A DNA stretch of 64,000 nucleotides from UBA6770 sp965660875 (GCA_965660875.1 CBFIBQ010000003.1:130511-194510); one strand, 5' to 3'; counted from the stretch's first letter, positions 50,658 to 60,014 are shown. The notes: generated from the sequence alone by a model not told the origin. Translations and numbers: made by a program.

Positions 50658-51221
50658 ATGGCAACAACATCAGACATTAAAAACGGATTGTGTATCAATC
50701 ACAACAATAACTTATTTCAAGTTATTGAATTCTTGCATGTAAAACCAGGAAAAGGCCCTGCCTTTGTTCGAACTAAAATTAAGAGTTTAACTACTGGCAA
50801 AGTATTGGATCACACTTTCCCTTCTGGGCATAAAATTGATGTAGTTAGAATTGAAAATAGAAAGTATCAGTTTCTTTATAACGACAGTCAGGGGTATCAC
50901 TTTATGAATACCGACAACTACGAGCAAACTTTTCTAGACGAAAAGCTGATTAATGCACCTCAGTTTTTGAAGGAAGGAGACATGGTAGAAATATTATTTC
51001 ACGCTGATGAAGAACGTCCACTTTCGGCTGATGTCCCTCCATATGTAGAAATGGAAATCACCTACACTGAGCCCGGTGTAAAAGGAGATACCGCCACAAA
51101 TACAATGAAACCTGCAACCGTTGAAACTGGTGCAGAGATAAGAGTACCATTATTTATTAATACTGGAGACAAAATAAAAGTAGATACAAGAACCGGTATT
51201 TATAGTGAGCGTGTAAAATAA
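50658..51221 (+). CDS. efp: Translation elongation factor P
   Basis: 187 aa. EF-P rescues ribosomes stalled at polyproline. Three OB-type domains. Near the N-terminus, VKPGKGPAFVRTKIKSL places Lys32 at the loop tip that is modified by lysinylation or other chemistry in several bacteria. Mid-domain ADVPPYVEMEITYTEPGVKGDTA and C-terminal VPLFINTGDKIKVDTRTG are EF-P signatures. No modification enzyme (EpmA/EarP) is visible in the window. 4 nt upstream of the second LpxD-like gene. Confidence 0.96.
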   Translation: MATTSDIKNGLCINHNNNLFQVIEFLHVKPGKGPAFVRTKIKSLTTGKVLDHTFPSGHKIDVVRIENRKYQFLYNDSQGYHFMNTDNYEQTFLDEKLINAPQFLKEGDMVEILFHADEERPLSADVPPYVEMEITYTEPGVKGDTATNTMKPATVETGAEIRVPLFINTGDKIKVDTRTGIYSERVK

Positions 51222-51225
51222 ATCA

Positions 51226-52146
51226 GTGAAATTCAATCCGCCTCAAACCCTAGAGTCAATAGCTCAGATAATTGATGCCAAACCAATTGGAGAGTTGGAT
51301 TATCAGGTGTTGGGATTAAATGAAATTCATGTAGTTGAAGCAGGAGACATAGTATTTGTAGACCACCCGAAATACTACGATAAAGCCTTAAACTCTGCAG
51401 CTACCATAATTCTAATTAATAAAGAATTAGAACCTCCAGAAGGTAAGTGTTTGCTAATTAGTGAAGACCCATTTAGCGATACACTAAAACTGATTGAACA
51501 TTTTAGCCCATTTAAAAAATCTGAAACACCACTAGCTCGAAGTGCTAAAATTGGTGAGGGAACAATCATTCAACCCAATGTTTTTATTGGAAACAATGTT
51601 ACCATCGGAAACAATTGTTTAATCCATTCCGGTGTGTCTATTTACGATAACACACAGATTGGGGATAATGTGATTATTCATGCAAATAGCACTTTAGGTG
51701 CTGATGCGTTTTATTATCAGAAAAGAGCAGGTGAATACCAACAGTTCACATCTTGTGGAAGAGTTATTGTTAAATCAAACGTGCACATCGGCGCCAACTG
51801 CACCATTGACAGAGGGGTAACTGGAGACACGACAATAGGTAATGGGACTAAAATCGATAACATAGTTCATGTAGGACATGATACCGTAATTGGTGAAAAT
51901 TGCCTTTTTGCGAGCCAAGTAGGTATAGCTGGATGTGTAGTAATAAAAGACAACGTGACACTGTGGGGTCAAGTGGGCGTAGCCAGTGATTTAACCATTG
52001 AAAATAACGTAATTGTCTATGCTCAATCTGGTGTCGGAAAAAGCCTAGCAGCCAACAAATCCTACTTTGGTTCTCCATGTGAAGAAGCGAAAGGTAAATT
52101 CCGAGAAATGCACACATTAAGGCGCTTGGCCAAAGAAAATCAATAA
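51226..52146 (+). CDS. Second LpxD-like hexapeptide acyltransferase
   Basis: 306 aa, GTG start. Same architecture as the lpxD upstream: N-terminal uridine-binding-like domain (1-100) with AGDIVFVDHPKYYDKAL, then hexapeptide repeats (SAKIGEGTIIQPNVFIG) and catalytic-type His218 in VHVGHDTVIGEN. It differs in length (no C-terminal helix extension) and in the pocket segment, where IGGDGFGF of LpxD is replaced by GADAFYY. A distinct acyl or sugar donor specificity is possible, which is inference. Overlaps the SpoIIE-type phosphatase gene by 1 nt. Confidence 0.85.
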   Translation: MKFNPPQTLESIAQIIDAKPIGELDYQVLGLNEIHVVEAGDIVFVDHPKYYDKALNSAATIILINKELEPPEGKCLLISEDPFSDTLKLIEHFSPFKKSETPLARSAKIGEGTIIQPNVFIGNNVTIGNNCLIHSGVSIYDNTQIGDNVIIHANSTLGADAFYYQKRAGEYQQFTSCGRVIVKSNVHIGANCTIDRGVTGDTTIGNGTKIDNIVHVGHDTVIGENCLFASQVGIAGCVVIKDNVTLWGQVGVASDLTIENNVIVYAQSGVGKSLAANKSYFGSPCEEAKGKFREMHTLRRLAKENQ

Positions 52147-53381
52147 TGGCCCTAAGCGTTTCACAGAAGGAAAAGCTTTTAGACACAAAATATAAGCTGC
52201 GGCGAATTTTTGAAATTACTGAAGCCATCAACCATAATGAAAAAGCAGCAACTTTATTTCAACTTTTTGCCGAAATCCTTGGAGAGGATTTAAAAATCTC
52301 TAAAGCCGTATTCATTTCTCAGATCAATGGGGAATGGAAGGTAGCCTTTGAAATAGGAACCGAAAACTTTCTTATTTCTGAGTCTGTAATGGATTTATTG
52401 CACTCTTTTTATGACATTGGAAATCTTAGTGAAGCTGCTGACAGCACCCTAAAACAGTTTGATCTAGTAATACCCATTCTGCATAAAAAAACCGCCATTG
52501 GGTATTTATTATTACAGGATGCAACTGAGGAAACCAATCAAGTAAGTGCACTTATAAAAAACCTCAATTACATGCAATCTACCGCCAATATAATAATGGT
52601 TGCTATTGAGAACAAACGCATGGCAAAAGCTCAAATTGAGCAAGAACTATTAAAAAAAGAATTGTCGTTAGCCAAACAAATTCAAAAAGGGTTATTACCG
52701 AACAACCTACCAGATAACGAAAGTTTAAGCGTACAAGCCTTTCATCAATCATATGGTGAAGTGGGTGGCGACTATTACGACTTTATCCAAATCTCTGATT
52801 CCGAATACTTTTTCTGTATGGCTGACATCAGTGGAAAAGGAATCTCCGCAGCAATTTTAATGTCCAATTTTCAAGCAACTTTTCGAACCTCTGTTAGACA
52901 AAACCTTCCCTTTAATCAACTCTTGTCCTCGCTAAATACTGCCGTTCTTGAAAATAGCGGGGGAGATAAATTCATTACCATTTTTATAGGAAAATACAAC
53001 CAAAACTCAAAAGAATTACAGTATATCAATTGCGCCCATCCCAGTGCATTGCTCATTGAACAGAATCGCATTATTGAACTAAGAGCTCAGGCTCCTGGGT
53101 TAGGCATGCTGGAATCTTTAGGCACTGTTAATGAAAACAGTATCACCCTTTCAAAACCTTGCACACTTGCTTGTTATACTGACGGAATTACTGAGTTGGA
53201 AAACAGCAACGACGAACAATACGGTATAGAACGACTAAAAGAGTCGATTTCCAATTCCAATTCTATTGCTCCAATTGAACTCATTAATCACGTCTCTTCA
53301 GATTTAAATGAATACGCCCTTGGCAAAAGAGTTACGGATGATATTGCGGCTCTAGCGATTCAATTCAAAATCGACCAGTAA
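52146..53381 (+). CDS. PP2C/SpoIIE-type serine phosphatase with GAF-like sensor
   Basis: 411 aa, no membrane segment. Residues about 10-170 form a GAF-like sensor domain. A linker helix (LLKKELSLAKQIQKGLLPNNLP) leads to the SpoIIE/RsbU-type phosphatase: HQSYGEVGGDYYDFI, metal-binding MADISGKGISAAILMSNFQA, and SGGDKFITIFIGKY, TDGITELENSNDEQYGIERL near the end. Relatives dephosphorylate anti-anti-sigma factors in partner-switching; no such partner is seen here. Coupled by overlap to the second LpxD-like gene, and convergent with the ligase gene. Confidence 0.88.
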   Translation: MALSVSQKEKLLDTKYKLRRIFEITEAINHNEKAATLFQLFAEILGEDLKISKAVFISQINGEWKVAFEIGTENFLISESVMDLLHSFYDIGNLSEAADSTLKQFDLVIPILHKKTAIGYLLLQDATEETNQVSALIKNLNYMQSTANIIMVAIENKRMAKAQIEQELLKKELSLAKQIQKGLLPNNLPDNESLSVQAFHQSYGEVGGDYYDFIQISDSEYFFCMADISGKGISAAILMSNFQATFRTSVRQNLPFNQLLSSLNTAVLENSGGDKFITIFIGKYNQNSKELQYINCAHPSALLIEQNRIIELRAQAPGLGMLESLGTVNENSITLSKPCTLACYTDGITELENSNDEQYGIERLKESISNSNSIAPIELINHVSSDLNEYALGKRVTDDIAALAIQFKIDQ

Positions 53382-53384
53382 TAA

Positions 53385-54887
53385 CTACCTTGACAATTCA
53401 TCCTTTTTTGCTGCATATAAATCCAACGCAACAACAATAGCCATGCAACCCCAGAAGGGAACTGAGGCTTTATCTGTATCTAAAAAATTATTCAAAAAGC
53501 CATGGATGAGATAGGTAGTTATGGCTAAAATGGCACCCAAATTCAACAATTTCATACTCTGCTCCTTCAGTTTGTAGTACAGCGGGATGGCTGAATAATA
53601 AAACAAGAAAATAATGAGCAGAAAGGTCACTAGGCCAAGAACACCGGTTTCTGCTAATGGTCCAAAGTATTCACTATGCGCATTCCCACCGTCGCCAAAA
53701 TTGGTCGAAATTATGGTCAATAAGCTAGAATGTTGGTAGGGTGCATACAAAAAAGAGTAGGTACCCGGACCATGCCCAAAAACTGGGCGTTCAGCAAACA
53801 TATCCAATGCAGCATTCCAACGGTTAAGGCGCTCAACATTACTCGCGTCAGTAGCTACGTTAGATATCGACTCTACGTGTTCGGAAAGATCTCCAGAGGA
53901 ATCTTGCCTATTTTTTTCGAGTTTCTGTAAAATTTCTGTTTGTAGGTTAAACAGCAAAAACAAAACAAAAACACCCAAAGCCAAAAGATACCTTATGTGA
54001 ATACGCCAATGAATGACCAACAAAACAAGTAACGCTCCAACCAAACTCACCCAAGCAGCCCTGGTGTAGCTAAATAATACACCAACAATGAACAGAACAA
54101 GCACTAAAAAGAACTGAATTTTTGCAGTGACTCGTATTTTTTTTATCCATAAATAGCACAGAATAATGGGGATATAAAAAGCAATTAATGCTCCATAACT
54201 CGTATGATCTTTGTAAAATGGTTGCATTACCCAATGCGCAGGTTTCTCCTCAAACCCACGTATTGCATGGTTAATTACGGTATAAATGATAACGCCGGAT
54301 AGCGGTATTATGTACAACCACAAAAAGCGGTCGATATTTTTGTTGTCTTTAAACATAAGCACCGCCATAAAAAAGAACGGCACTACAAACCACAATCGTG
54401 AAACAAAAAACTTAAAAGAAACTAAGGGCAATTCACTCGGAAAAACACAAATTAAAATCCATACCAGGTTTAGAATCACAGCAATGGAAATGGGATGTTT
54501 TAATATGCGCATATCGTACTTCCAATCATAAAGTACTTTAGCAAAAAATACCAGCATGGCTCCAAACATAAGGGGCTCCGTTGGCAAATAAACCCCAAGC
54601 CCAAACTCTAGTTTTTCTAAATTTTGAGAAAGTGGTGTAAAAAAGACAATAGCTAACAGAAGCCAATCCAACTTAAATAAAGCCACACCAATTACAGCTA
54701 CTAAAATTGGTAAACCCCACAAGTAATAAAATTCAAAAGCAGAAGCAGCAGAGGCAACAGCTACAAACAGCGCCAGCACCAAATAAAATGTATTGGTTTT
54801 GCCTCCTTCTGTTGCTAGATTAAAGTTCAATGGTAGCGTAAAGTTAAGCCTGACGCGTTTGAATGCGCTTATAATTCTCCAGCCCAA
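53385..54887 (-). CDS. O-antigen ligase/polymerase-like membrane protein (Wzy_C family)
   Basis: About 500 aa, polytopic with roughly ten membrane segments. It carries the Wzy_C-type periplasmic loop with FGHGPGTYSFLYAPYQHS and a later HSEYFGPLAETGVLGL, which define the O-antigen ligase (WaaL)/polymerase group. The start is uncertain: TTG at 54887 overlaps the upstream Wzz-like gene by 44 nt, while a second TTG at 54830 would remove the overlap. Probably acts in the inner membrane on surface-polysaccharide chains; which chain is unknown. Same operon as the Wzz-like gene. Confidence 0.78.
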   Translation of the reverse strand: MGWRIISAFKRVRLNFTLPLNFNLATEGGKTNTFYLVLALFVAVASAASAFEFYYLWGLPILVAVIGVALFKLDWLLLAIVFFTPLSQNLEKLEFGLGVYLPTEPLMFGAMLVFFAKVLYDWKYDMRILKHPISIAVILNLVWILICVFPSELPLVSFKFFVSRLWFVVPFFFMAVLMFKDNKNIDRFLWLYIIPLSGVIIYTVINHAIRGFEEKPAHWVMQPFYKDHTSYGALIAFYIPIILCYLWIKKIRVTAKIQFFLVLVLFIVGVLFSYTRAAWVSLVGALLVLLVIHWRIHIRYLLALGVFVLFLLFNLQTEILQKLEKNRQDSSGDLSEHVESISNVATDASNVERLNRWNAALDMFAERPVFGHGPGTYSFLYAPYQHSSLLTIISTNFGDGGNAHSEYFGPLAETGVLGLVTFLLIIFLFYYSAIPLYYKLKEQSMKLLNLGAILAITTYLIHGFLNNFLDTDKASVPFWGCMAIVVALDLYAAKKDELSR

Positions 54888-55863
54888 TAATCACAAGCAC
54901 CGACAAAACAAATGTTGCTATAACAGAAACCACCACAATTAACCAACGAATTGGGTAGGCCTTTTTTTCTGAAGCCCAAGCTTGATTTACGGTAAACTTA
55001 TGCGTTACGTTTTGAGAAGCGTCAACTTTTATCTCTTCATACTTGGCCCTCAACAATAATAAGCGCTCCAATTCAAACTCTCTTTGATCGCTCAATCGCT
55101 CTTGTAAGGGTCCATACTTTCCTAAAGTATCCAACTGACTTTTTAGCCTTTGCGCAGCCTGAGTGTTTCCTTGGGCCAGCACTTTATAGTACTCTTGAGA
55201 TAACATTTCTGTCTGTTTCTCAGCATTTGCAATACCTCTCTCTCCCAACATTTGAAGCGTATCATCTGCAGCTTTCATTCTCTTTTCCATTTTGAAGTAC
55301 TCGCGTTCAATAACCTCTAAAGCTTGTTGCGCACGGTCGTGAATCATTTTGTTTTTAGCAGAGTCTAGCAGCGCTGCAATATCATTCGCAATGGCGGCTG
55401 CCATGTTTTTATCTTTATCCAATACCCTTATTTCTATGGACTGGAACTCGGTTCGCTTGTAGGAAACGTTATCCTCCCACTCTTCGATTAATTTAGTTTG
55501 GGGAAACTTTTCATCTTCTCCTATTTCGTAATGACTCATCAGCTCATACTTCGAAACAATTTTATCTCGAATCATTTCAGAATTTAAAATTTGCAGCATT
55601 TGTTCGGCTTGTTCTTCTTCACCAAACTGAACGATATCATTCTTTGCTCCGGCATCTTCAGTCATTACTCCTTTTGAAATAGAACTAGAAAAAGCAGGAA
55701 AAAAAACATAGGTAGATTCAAACTTTTCTGGGATAATTAGCGAAACCACTGCTGAAAGCACTGCGGCTGCTCCACAGACAATAATTAATTGCTTTTTCCA
55801 TTTAAGAAGAAAGACCAACAAGTTAGTACTATCGAACTGTTCGTTGTATTGTTCTGAACTCAT
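54844..55863 (-). CDS. Wzz-like polysaccharide chain-length determinant
   Basis: 339 aa. Membrane segment near residue 30-49 (KKQLIIVCGAAAVLSAVVSLI) and another near the C-terminus (WLIVVVSVIATFVLSVLVIIG), flanking a long periplasmic domain with coiled-coil helices (IEREYFKMEKRMKAADDTLQ, EYYKVLAQGNTQAAQRLKSQL). This is the Wzz/chain-length-determinant architecture. It lacks a cytoplasmic tyrosine-kinase domain. Placed in front of the ligase-like gene, it fits a role in setting surface-polysaccharide length. Confidence 0.82.
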   Translation of the reverse strand: MSSEQYNEQFDSTNLLVFLLKWKKQLIIVCGAAAVLSAVVSLIIPEKFESTYVFFPAFSSSISKGVMTEDAGAKNDIVQFGEEEQAEQMLQILNSEMIRDKIVSKYELMSHYEIGEDEKFPQTKLIEEWEDNVSYKRTEFQSIEIRVLDKDKNMAAAIANDIAALLDSAKNKMIHDRAQQALEVIEREYFKMEKRMKAADDTLQMLGERGIANAEKQTEMLSQEYYKVLAQGNTQAAQRLKSQLDTLGKYGPLQERLSDQREFELERLLLLRAKYEEIKVDASQNVTHKFTVNQAWASEKKAYPIRWLIVVVSVIATFVLSVLVIIGLENYKRIQTRQA

Positions 55864-55885
55864 GTTACAATTTTAAAAAGTCCGC

Positions 55886-55893
55886 CAAAAGTA
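55886..55893 (-). promoter_or_regulatory. -7 element for the Wzz-ligase operon
   Basis: Minus-strand TACTTTTG, exact TAnnTTTG, 22 nt before the ATG at 55863. It shares its 54-nt gap with the divergent glycosyltransferase motif at 55906. Confidence 0.5.
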
Positions 55894-55905
55894 AGCGATT
55901 TCAAT

Positions 55906-55913
55906 TAGTTTAG
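55906..55913 (+). promoter_or_regulatory. -7-like element directly before the glycosyltransferase gene
   Basis: TAGTTTAG, one mismatch to TAnnTTTG, ending 4 nt before the GTG start at 55918, the same spacing as at pcrA, ald and DUF983. Confidence 0.35.
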
Positions 55914-55917
55914 CCAC

Positions 55918-57069
55918 GTGAAAATAGCTGTAAACACCCGTCTTTTAATCCAAAATAAACTCGATGGAATTGGATGGTTTACCTACGAAACCCTAAAGCG
56001 AATCGTGCAACAACGGCCAAATGATGAGTTTATTTTCATTTTCGACAGAAATTGGGATAATTCTTTTGTTTTTGGAGATAACGTGACACCCATTAAAATT
56101 GGACCGCCAAGTCGTCACCCGTTTTTATGGTATTTGTGGTTTGAACATAGTCTTCCTGCTGTTTTCAAAAAATACCAGCCCGATATTTTCTTATCTCCTG
56201 ACGGTTACTTATCACTCAGCAGCAACCTGCGGCAAATTCCCGTGATTCATGATCTCAACTTTGAGCATTACCCAAAAGACTTACCCTTTTGGTATAGAAA
56301 TTACTACCAGTATTATTTCCCGAAATATGCGCAAAAGGCGGCGAGAGTGGCAACCGTGAGTGAGTTTTCGAAACAAGACATTTCCAAACGATACGCTTTA
56401 CCGCAGCAACATATTGATGTGGTCTACAACGGTATTGGTGATCGGTTTAAACCGGCAAATGAAGCTGAAAAAAGCGAAGCTGAACTTCATTTTTCGAATG
56501 GCCAACCTTACTTCGTTTTCGTAGGAACCCTGCACCCCAGAAAAAATATTGCACGACTGTTAACCGCCTTTGACAAGTTCAAGTCTTCGGGAAGTTACGC
56601 GCACAATTTGGTGATTATTGGACGCCGAAAATGGTGGACATCTGAAATGGAAACTGCCTACCAAAATTTATCCAGTAAAGATTCGGTGATTTTTCATGAG
56701 GAATTAAATCACCAACAGGTGGCAGATGCAATTGCTGGTTCCGAGGCGCTGCTCTACCCTTCTACATTTGAAGGGTTTGGTATTCCAATTTTAGAAGGCA
56801 TGCAATCTGGAGTTCCTGTAATTACCAGCAACGTAAGTTCTATGCCAGAAATAGCGAATGATGCCGCACTGCTCTGTAATCCCTTTGATGAAAATACAAT
56901 CAGCGAACAGTTAAAAAAGCTGCAACACGAGCCTAACTTAAAAGAATCGTTAATCTTAAAAGGTAAAAAACGCGCTCAAGATTTTTCATGGGATAAAACG
57001 GCTCAGTTGCTTTGGGACAGTGTCACTCGAGTTATGAAAGATGAGCCGAAACCGAACCATATCGAATAG
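55918..57069 (+). CDS. Glycosyltransferase family 4-type (GT-B fold)
   Basis: 383 aa, GTG start (GTGAAAATAGCTGTA gives MKIAV). N-terminal half begins KIAVNTRLLIQNKLDGIGWFTYE; an inner linker DVVYNGIGDRF leads to the nucleotide-sugar half with VFVGTLHPRKNIARLLTAF and the E-x7-E motif region STFEGFGIPILEGMQSGVPVITS. These define a retaining GT4-type mannosyl- or glucosyltransferase. Divergent from the Wzz-ligase pair, so likely part of a surface-polysaccharide pathway; the sugar and acceptor are unknown. Confidence 0.88.
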   Translation: MKIAVNTRLLIQNKLDGIGWFTYETLKRIVQQRPNDEFIFIFDRNWDNSFVFGDNVTPIKIGPPSRHPFLWYLWFEHSLPAVFKKYQPDIFLSPDGYLSLSSNLRQIPVIHDLNFEHYPKDLPFWYRNYYQYYFPKYAQKAARVATVSEFSKQDISKRYALPQQHIDVVYNGIGDRFKPANEAEKSEAELHFSNGQPYFVFVGTLHPRKNIARLLTAFDKFKSSGSYAHNLVIIGRRKWWTSEMETAYQNLSSKDSVIFHEELNHQQVADAIAGSEALLYPSTFEGFGIPILEGMQSGVPVITSNVSSMPEIANDAALLCNPFDENTISEQLKKLQHEPNLKESLILKGKKRAQDFSWDKTAQLLWDSVTRVMKDEPKPNHIE

Positions 57070-57111
57070 TATTTGTACTAATCATCAAGGAAGAAAATAC
57101 TCCAATTAGAT

Positions 57112-57119
57112 TATTTTTG
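57112..57119 (+). promoter_or_regulatory. -7 element for korA-korB
   Basis: TATTTTTG, exact TAnnTTTG, 16 nt before the korA ATG at 57136; no -33 TTG at proper distance. Confidence 0.5.
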
Positions 57120-57135
57120 CAGCTACTCTAAACGC

Positions 57136-58974
57136 ATGAACGAAACTCAACAAGAACTTAAAGAAATTACCATATTATTTGCCGGGGACTCTGGCGATGG
57201 AATGCAGCTTACTGGTAATGAATTTGCCCATACCAATGCATTATTTGGCAATGATTTAGCAACTTTCCCAAACTTCCCTGCTGAAATTCGGGCACCGCTT
57301 GGTACAGTTGCGGGCGTATCGGGCTTTCAGATGAAATTTGGCAGCACAGAAATTTTTACGCCCGGAGACCAAGCCGATGTAATGGTCGCTATGAACGCAG
57401 CAGGACTAAAGTCTAGTTTGCACAACCTGAGACGCGATGGGCTGGTTATTATAAACACCTCTGGTTTTGATAAAAAGAACCTAAAACTCGCCAAGTACGA
57501 GGCTAATCCCTTAGAGGATGATACACTAAAAAACTACCAAGTGTATCAGATGGACATCACGAAGCTGACCCAAGAAACATTAAAAGAGTCAGGGCTAGGC
57601 AGAAAAGATATAGAGCGTTCAAAGAACATGTTTGTATTGGGTTATCTCTACTGGATGTTCAACCGAAACATGGATGGAACAGAGTCCTTTTTAAAACGAA
57701 AATTTGCCGCTAAGCCGGAAATATTAAAGGCCAACTTAGATGTTCTAAAAGCGGGCTATCATTACGGAGATACTACAGAAACTTTTACTTCAAGGTACGA
57801 TGTAAAAAAAGCGAACTTACCCAAAGGAACCTACCGTTCTGTGATGGGAAACCAAGCCACTGCAATGGGACTTATAGCTGCAGCGCAGAAATCAGGCCTA
57901 CAATTGTTTTATGGCTCTTACCCCATTACCCCTGCCTCAGACATCCTACATGAATTGGCCAAGCACAAAAACTTTGGGGTCAAAACTTTTCAGGCAGAAG
58001 ATGAGATTGCTGCGGTTTCGGCTTGTATTGGAGCCTCCTTTGGTGGGGCTTTAGCAACTACGGGTTCATCAGGACCAGGAATAGCACTAAAAGGAGAAGC
58101 GCTTGGTTTGGCCGTAATGTTAGAGGTTCCATTGGTAGTCGTCAATGTGCAGCGTGGTGGACCTTCAACAGGTTTACCAACCAAAACCGAGCAATCGGAT
58201 TTGATGCAAGCACTTTACGGCAGAAATGGAGAAGCACAAACCGCAGTCATTGCACCGTCGACGCCAAAAGATGCGTTTGAGACGGCATTTGAAGCTTGTA
58301 GATTAGCTGTGGAACACATGATGCCCGTAATGATGTTGAGCGATGGATATATTGCAAATGGATCTGAACCTTGGGCATTTCCTAAAGCCTCAGATTTACC
58401 AAGCATTCAACCAAAATTTGCAAATCCTACTGATTACAAAGACAAAGAGTACTTTCCTTACAAACGTGATGAAAATCTAGTAAGGGATTGGGCCATACCG
58501 GGTATGCCAGGATTGGAACATAGAGTGGGTGGTTTAGAAAAAGAAGAACTCACGGGCAACGTTTCGTATGATCCAGACAACCATCAACACATGGTAAAAA
58601 CGCGTGCAGCTAAAATTCAAAAAATAGCAGATGATATTCCACTTCAAACCATAGACCAAGGGAAGGAAAAAGGAAAGTTACTCATCCTTGCATGGGGTTC
58701 CCCCTATGGAGCAATTAAAACTGCTGTTCGTCAATTATTGGATCAAGGTTTTGATGTGAGCCATGCGCACATTAAGTACCTCAACCCTTTTCCAAAAAAC
58801 TTAGGGGATGTTATTCAAGGTTTTGAAAAGGTGCTGATACCGGAAATAAACGATGGCCAGCTAGATATATTGATTCGCAATAAGTTTCTGGTTTCTACCG
58901 TGCGATTATGTAAAGTAAAAGGTCTGCCCTTTACAGCAAATGAAATCATTGAAAAAGTAAAAGCGATTTACTAA
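57136..58974 (+). CDS. korA: 2-oxoacid:ferredoxin oxidoreductase, fused gamma-alpha subunit
   Basis: 612 aa. Oxidises 2-oxoglutarate (or a related 2-oxoacid) to the acyl-CoA with ferredoxin as acceptor. The N-terminal 180 residues are the gamma domain (LFAGDSGDGMQLTGNEFA at about 11-28, then NFPAEIRAPLGTVAGVSGFQ). The alpha domain follows from about 235: GNQATAMGLIAAAQKSGLQL, YGSYPITPASDILHEL and ATTGSSGPGIALKGEALGLA, and the C-terminal transketolase-C-like part. This two-subunit layout is typical of 2-oxoglutarate enzymes in Bacteroidota. The beta subunit is encoded 23 nt downstream. Confidence 0.92.
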   Translation: MNETQQELKEITILFAGDSGDGMQLTGNEFAHTNALFGNDLATFPNFPAEIRAPLGTVAGVSGFQMKFGSTEIFTPGDQADVMVAMNAAGLKSSLHNLRRDGLVIINTSGFDKKNLKLAKYEANPLEDDTLKNYQVYQMDITKLTQETLKESGLGRKDIERSKNMFVLGYLYWMFNRNMDGTESFLKRKFAAKPEILKANLDVLKAGYHYGDTTETFTSRYDVKKANLPKGTYRSVMGNQATAMGLIAAAQKSGLQLFYGSYPITPASDILHELAKHKNFGVKTFQAEDEIAAVSACIGASFGGALATTGSSGPGIALKGEALGLAVMLEVPLVVVNVQRGGPSTGLPTKTEQSDLMQALYGRNGEAQTAVIAPSTPKDAFETAFEACRLAVEHMMPVMMLSDGYIANGSEPWAFPKASDLPSIQPKFANPTDYKDKEYFPYKRDENLVRDWAIPGMPGLEHRVGGLEKEELTGNVSYDPDNHQHMVKTRAAKIQKIADDIPLQTIDQGKEKGKLLILAWGSPYGAIKTAVRQLLDQGFDVSHAHIKYLNPFPKNLGDVIQGFEKVLIPEINDGQLDILIRNKFLVSTVRLCKVKGLPFTANEIIEKVKAIY

Positions 58975-58997
58975 TCCAAACCAAAAAAATACAGATT

Positions 58998-60011
58998 ATG
59001 TCAGATACTCTTACCGCTAAAGATTTTGCCACCGACCAGGACGTTCGTTGGTGTCCAGGTTGTGGCGATTATTCCATTTTGAAACAAGCACAAAGTGTTG
59101 TGGCCGAATTGGGTAGAAAACGCGAGGAGATTGTATTTATTTCTGGAATTGGTTGCTCTAGTCGATTCCCATATTATATGGAAACCTACGGAATGCATTC
59201 AATTCATGGTCGTGCAACTGCAATAGCCAGTGGATTAAAAGCCGCAAGGCCCGAACTCGATGTATGGATTATTACGGGTGATGGCGATTCTTTGTCTATC
59301 GGCGGAAACCATCTAATGCATTTACTGAGAAGAAACTTTGACGTTAATATATTGCTCTTTAATAATGAAATATATGGCCTTACAAAAGGTCAATATTCAC
59401 CAACCTCACCTGAAGGTAAGGTTACTAAAAGCACCCCATTTGGCGCACTAGATCATGCATTTAATCCTTCTGCGCTTGCACTGGGAGCAGATTGCAGCTT
59501 CTTTGCTCGTACAATGGATAGAGACCCTAAGCATCTGAAGGAAATCTTAAAAAGAGGAAACGCCCATGCAGGGGCTTCGTTAATTGAAATTTACCAAAAT
59601 TGCAACGTCTTCAACGACGGCGCTTTTTTTACCTTCACCGATAAAGCAACAAAAGGTGGTTCTACTTTATTCTTAGAGCAGGGTCAACCATTAGTTTTCG
59701 GCGCTGAAAAAGAGTTTGGAGTAAAACTCGATGGGTTTACTCCTCAGGTAGTAAACCTTAATGAAGGTCATTCCTTAGACGATTTATGGGTTCATGATGA
59801 GCATGATTATATGAAAGCAACGTTACTTTCTAGAATGTTTGATGTACCAAGTGAAGGCAGCTTACCTCGACCCTTTGGCGTGTTTTACGCTGCAAAACGA
59901 GGCACTTATGAAGTGGCTCTTGAAGCTCAAATAGAAGAAGCTACAGAAGCATTAGGGAAAGGAAATTTAGACGAATTACTAGCCGGTAACAGTACTTGGG
60001 ATATAAAGTAA
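58998..60011 (+). CDS. korB: 2-oxoacid:ferredoxin oxidoreductase, beta subunit
   Basis: 337 aa TPP-binding subunit. Cys19 and Cys22 in CPGCGDYSIL and Cys53 in GIGCSSRFPYY are three ligands expected for the single [4Fe-4S] cluster, a fourth likely being Cys in YQNCNVFNDG. The TPP/Mg motif is GDGDSLSIGGNH (94-105) with NNEIYGLTKGQYSPTSP after it. All cofactor residues look intact. Together with korA it could serve as the 2-oxoglutarate step of the TCA cycle. Ends 3 nt before the convergent yebC. Confidence 0.93.
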   Translation: MSDTLTAKDFATDQDVRWCPGCGDYSILKQAQSVVAELGRKREEIVFISGIGCSSRFPYYMETYGMHSIHGRATAIASGLKAARPELDVWIITGDGDSLSIGGNHLMHLLRRNFDVNILLFNNEIYGLTKGQYSPTSPEGKVTKSTPFGALDHAFNPSALALGADCSFFARTMDRDPKHLKEILKRGNAHAGASLIEIYQNCNVFNDGAFFTFTDKATKGGSTLFLEQGQPLVFGAEKEFGVKLDGFTPQVVNLNEGHSLDDLWVHDEHDYMKATLLSRMFDVPSEGSLPRPFGVFYAAKRGTYEVALEAQIEEATEALGKGNLDELLAGNSTWDIK

Positions 60012-60014
60012 CCC

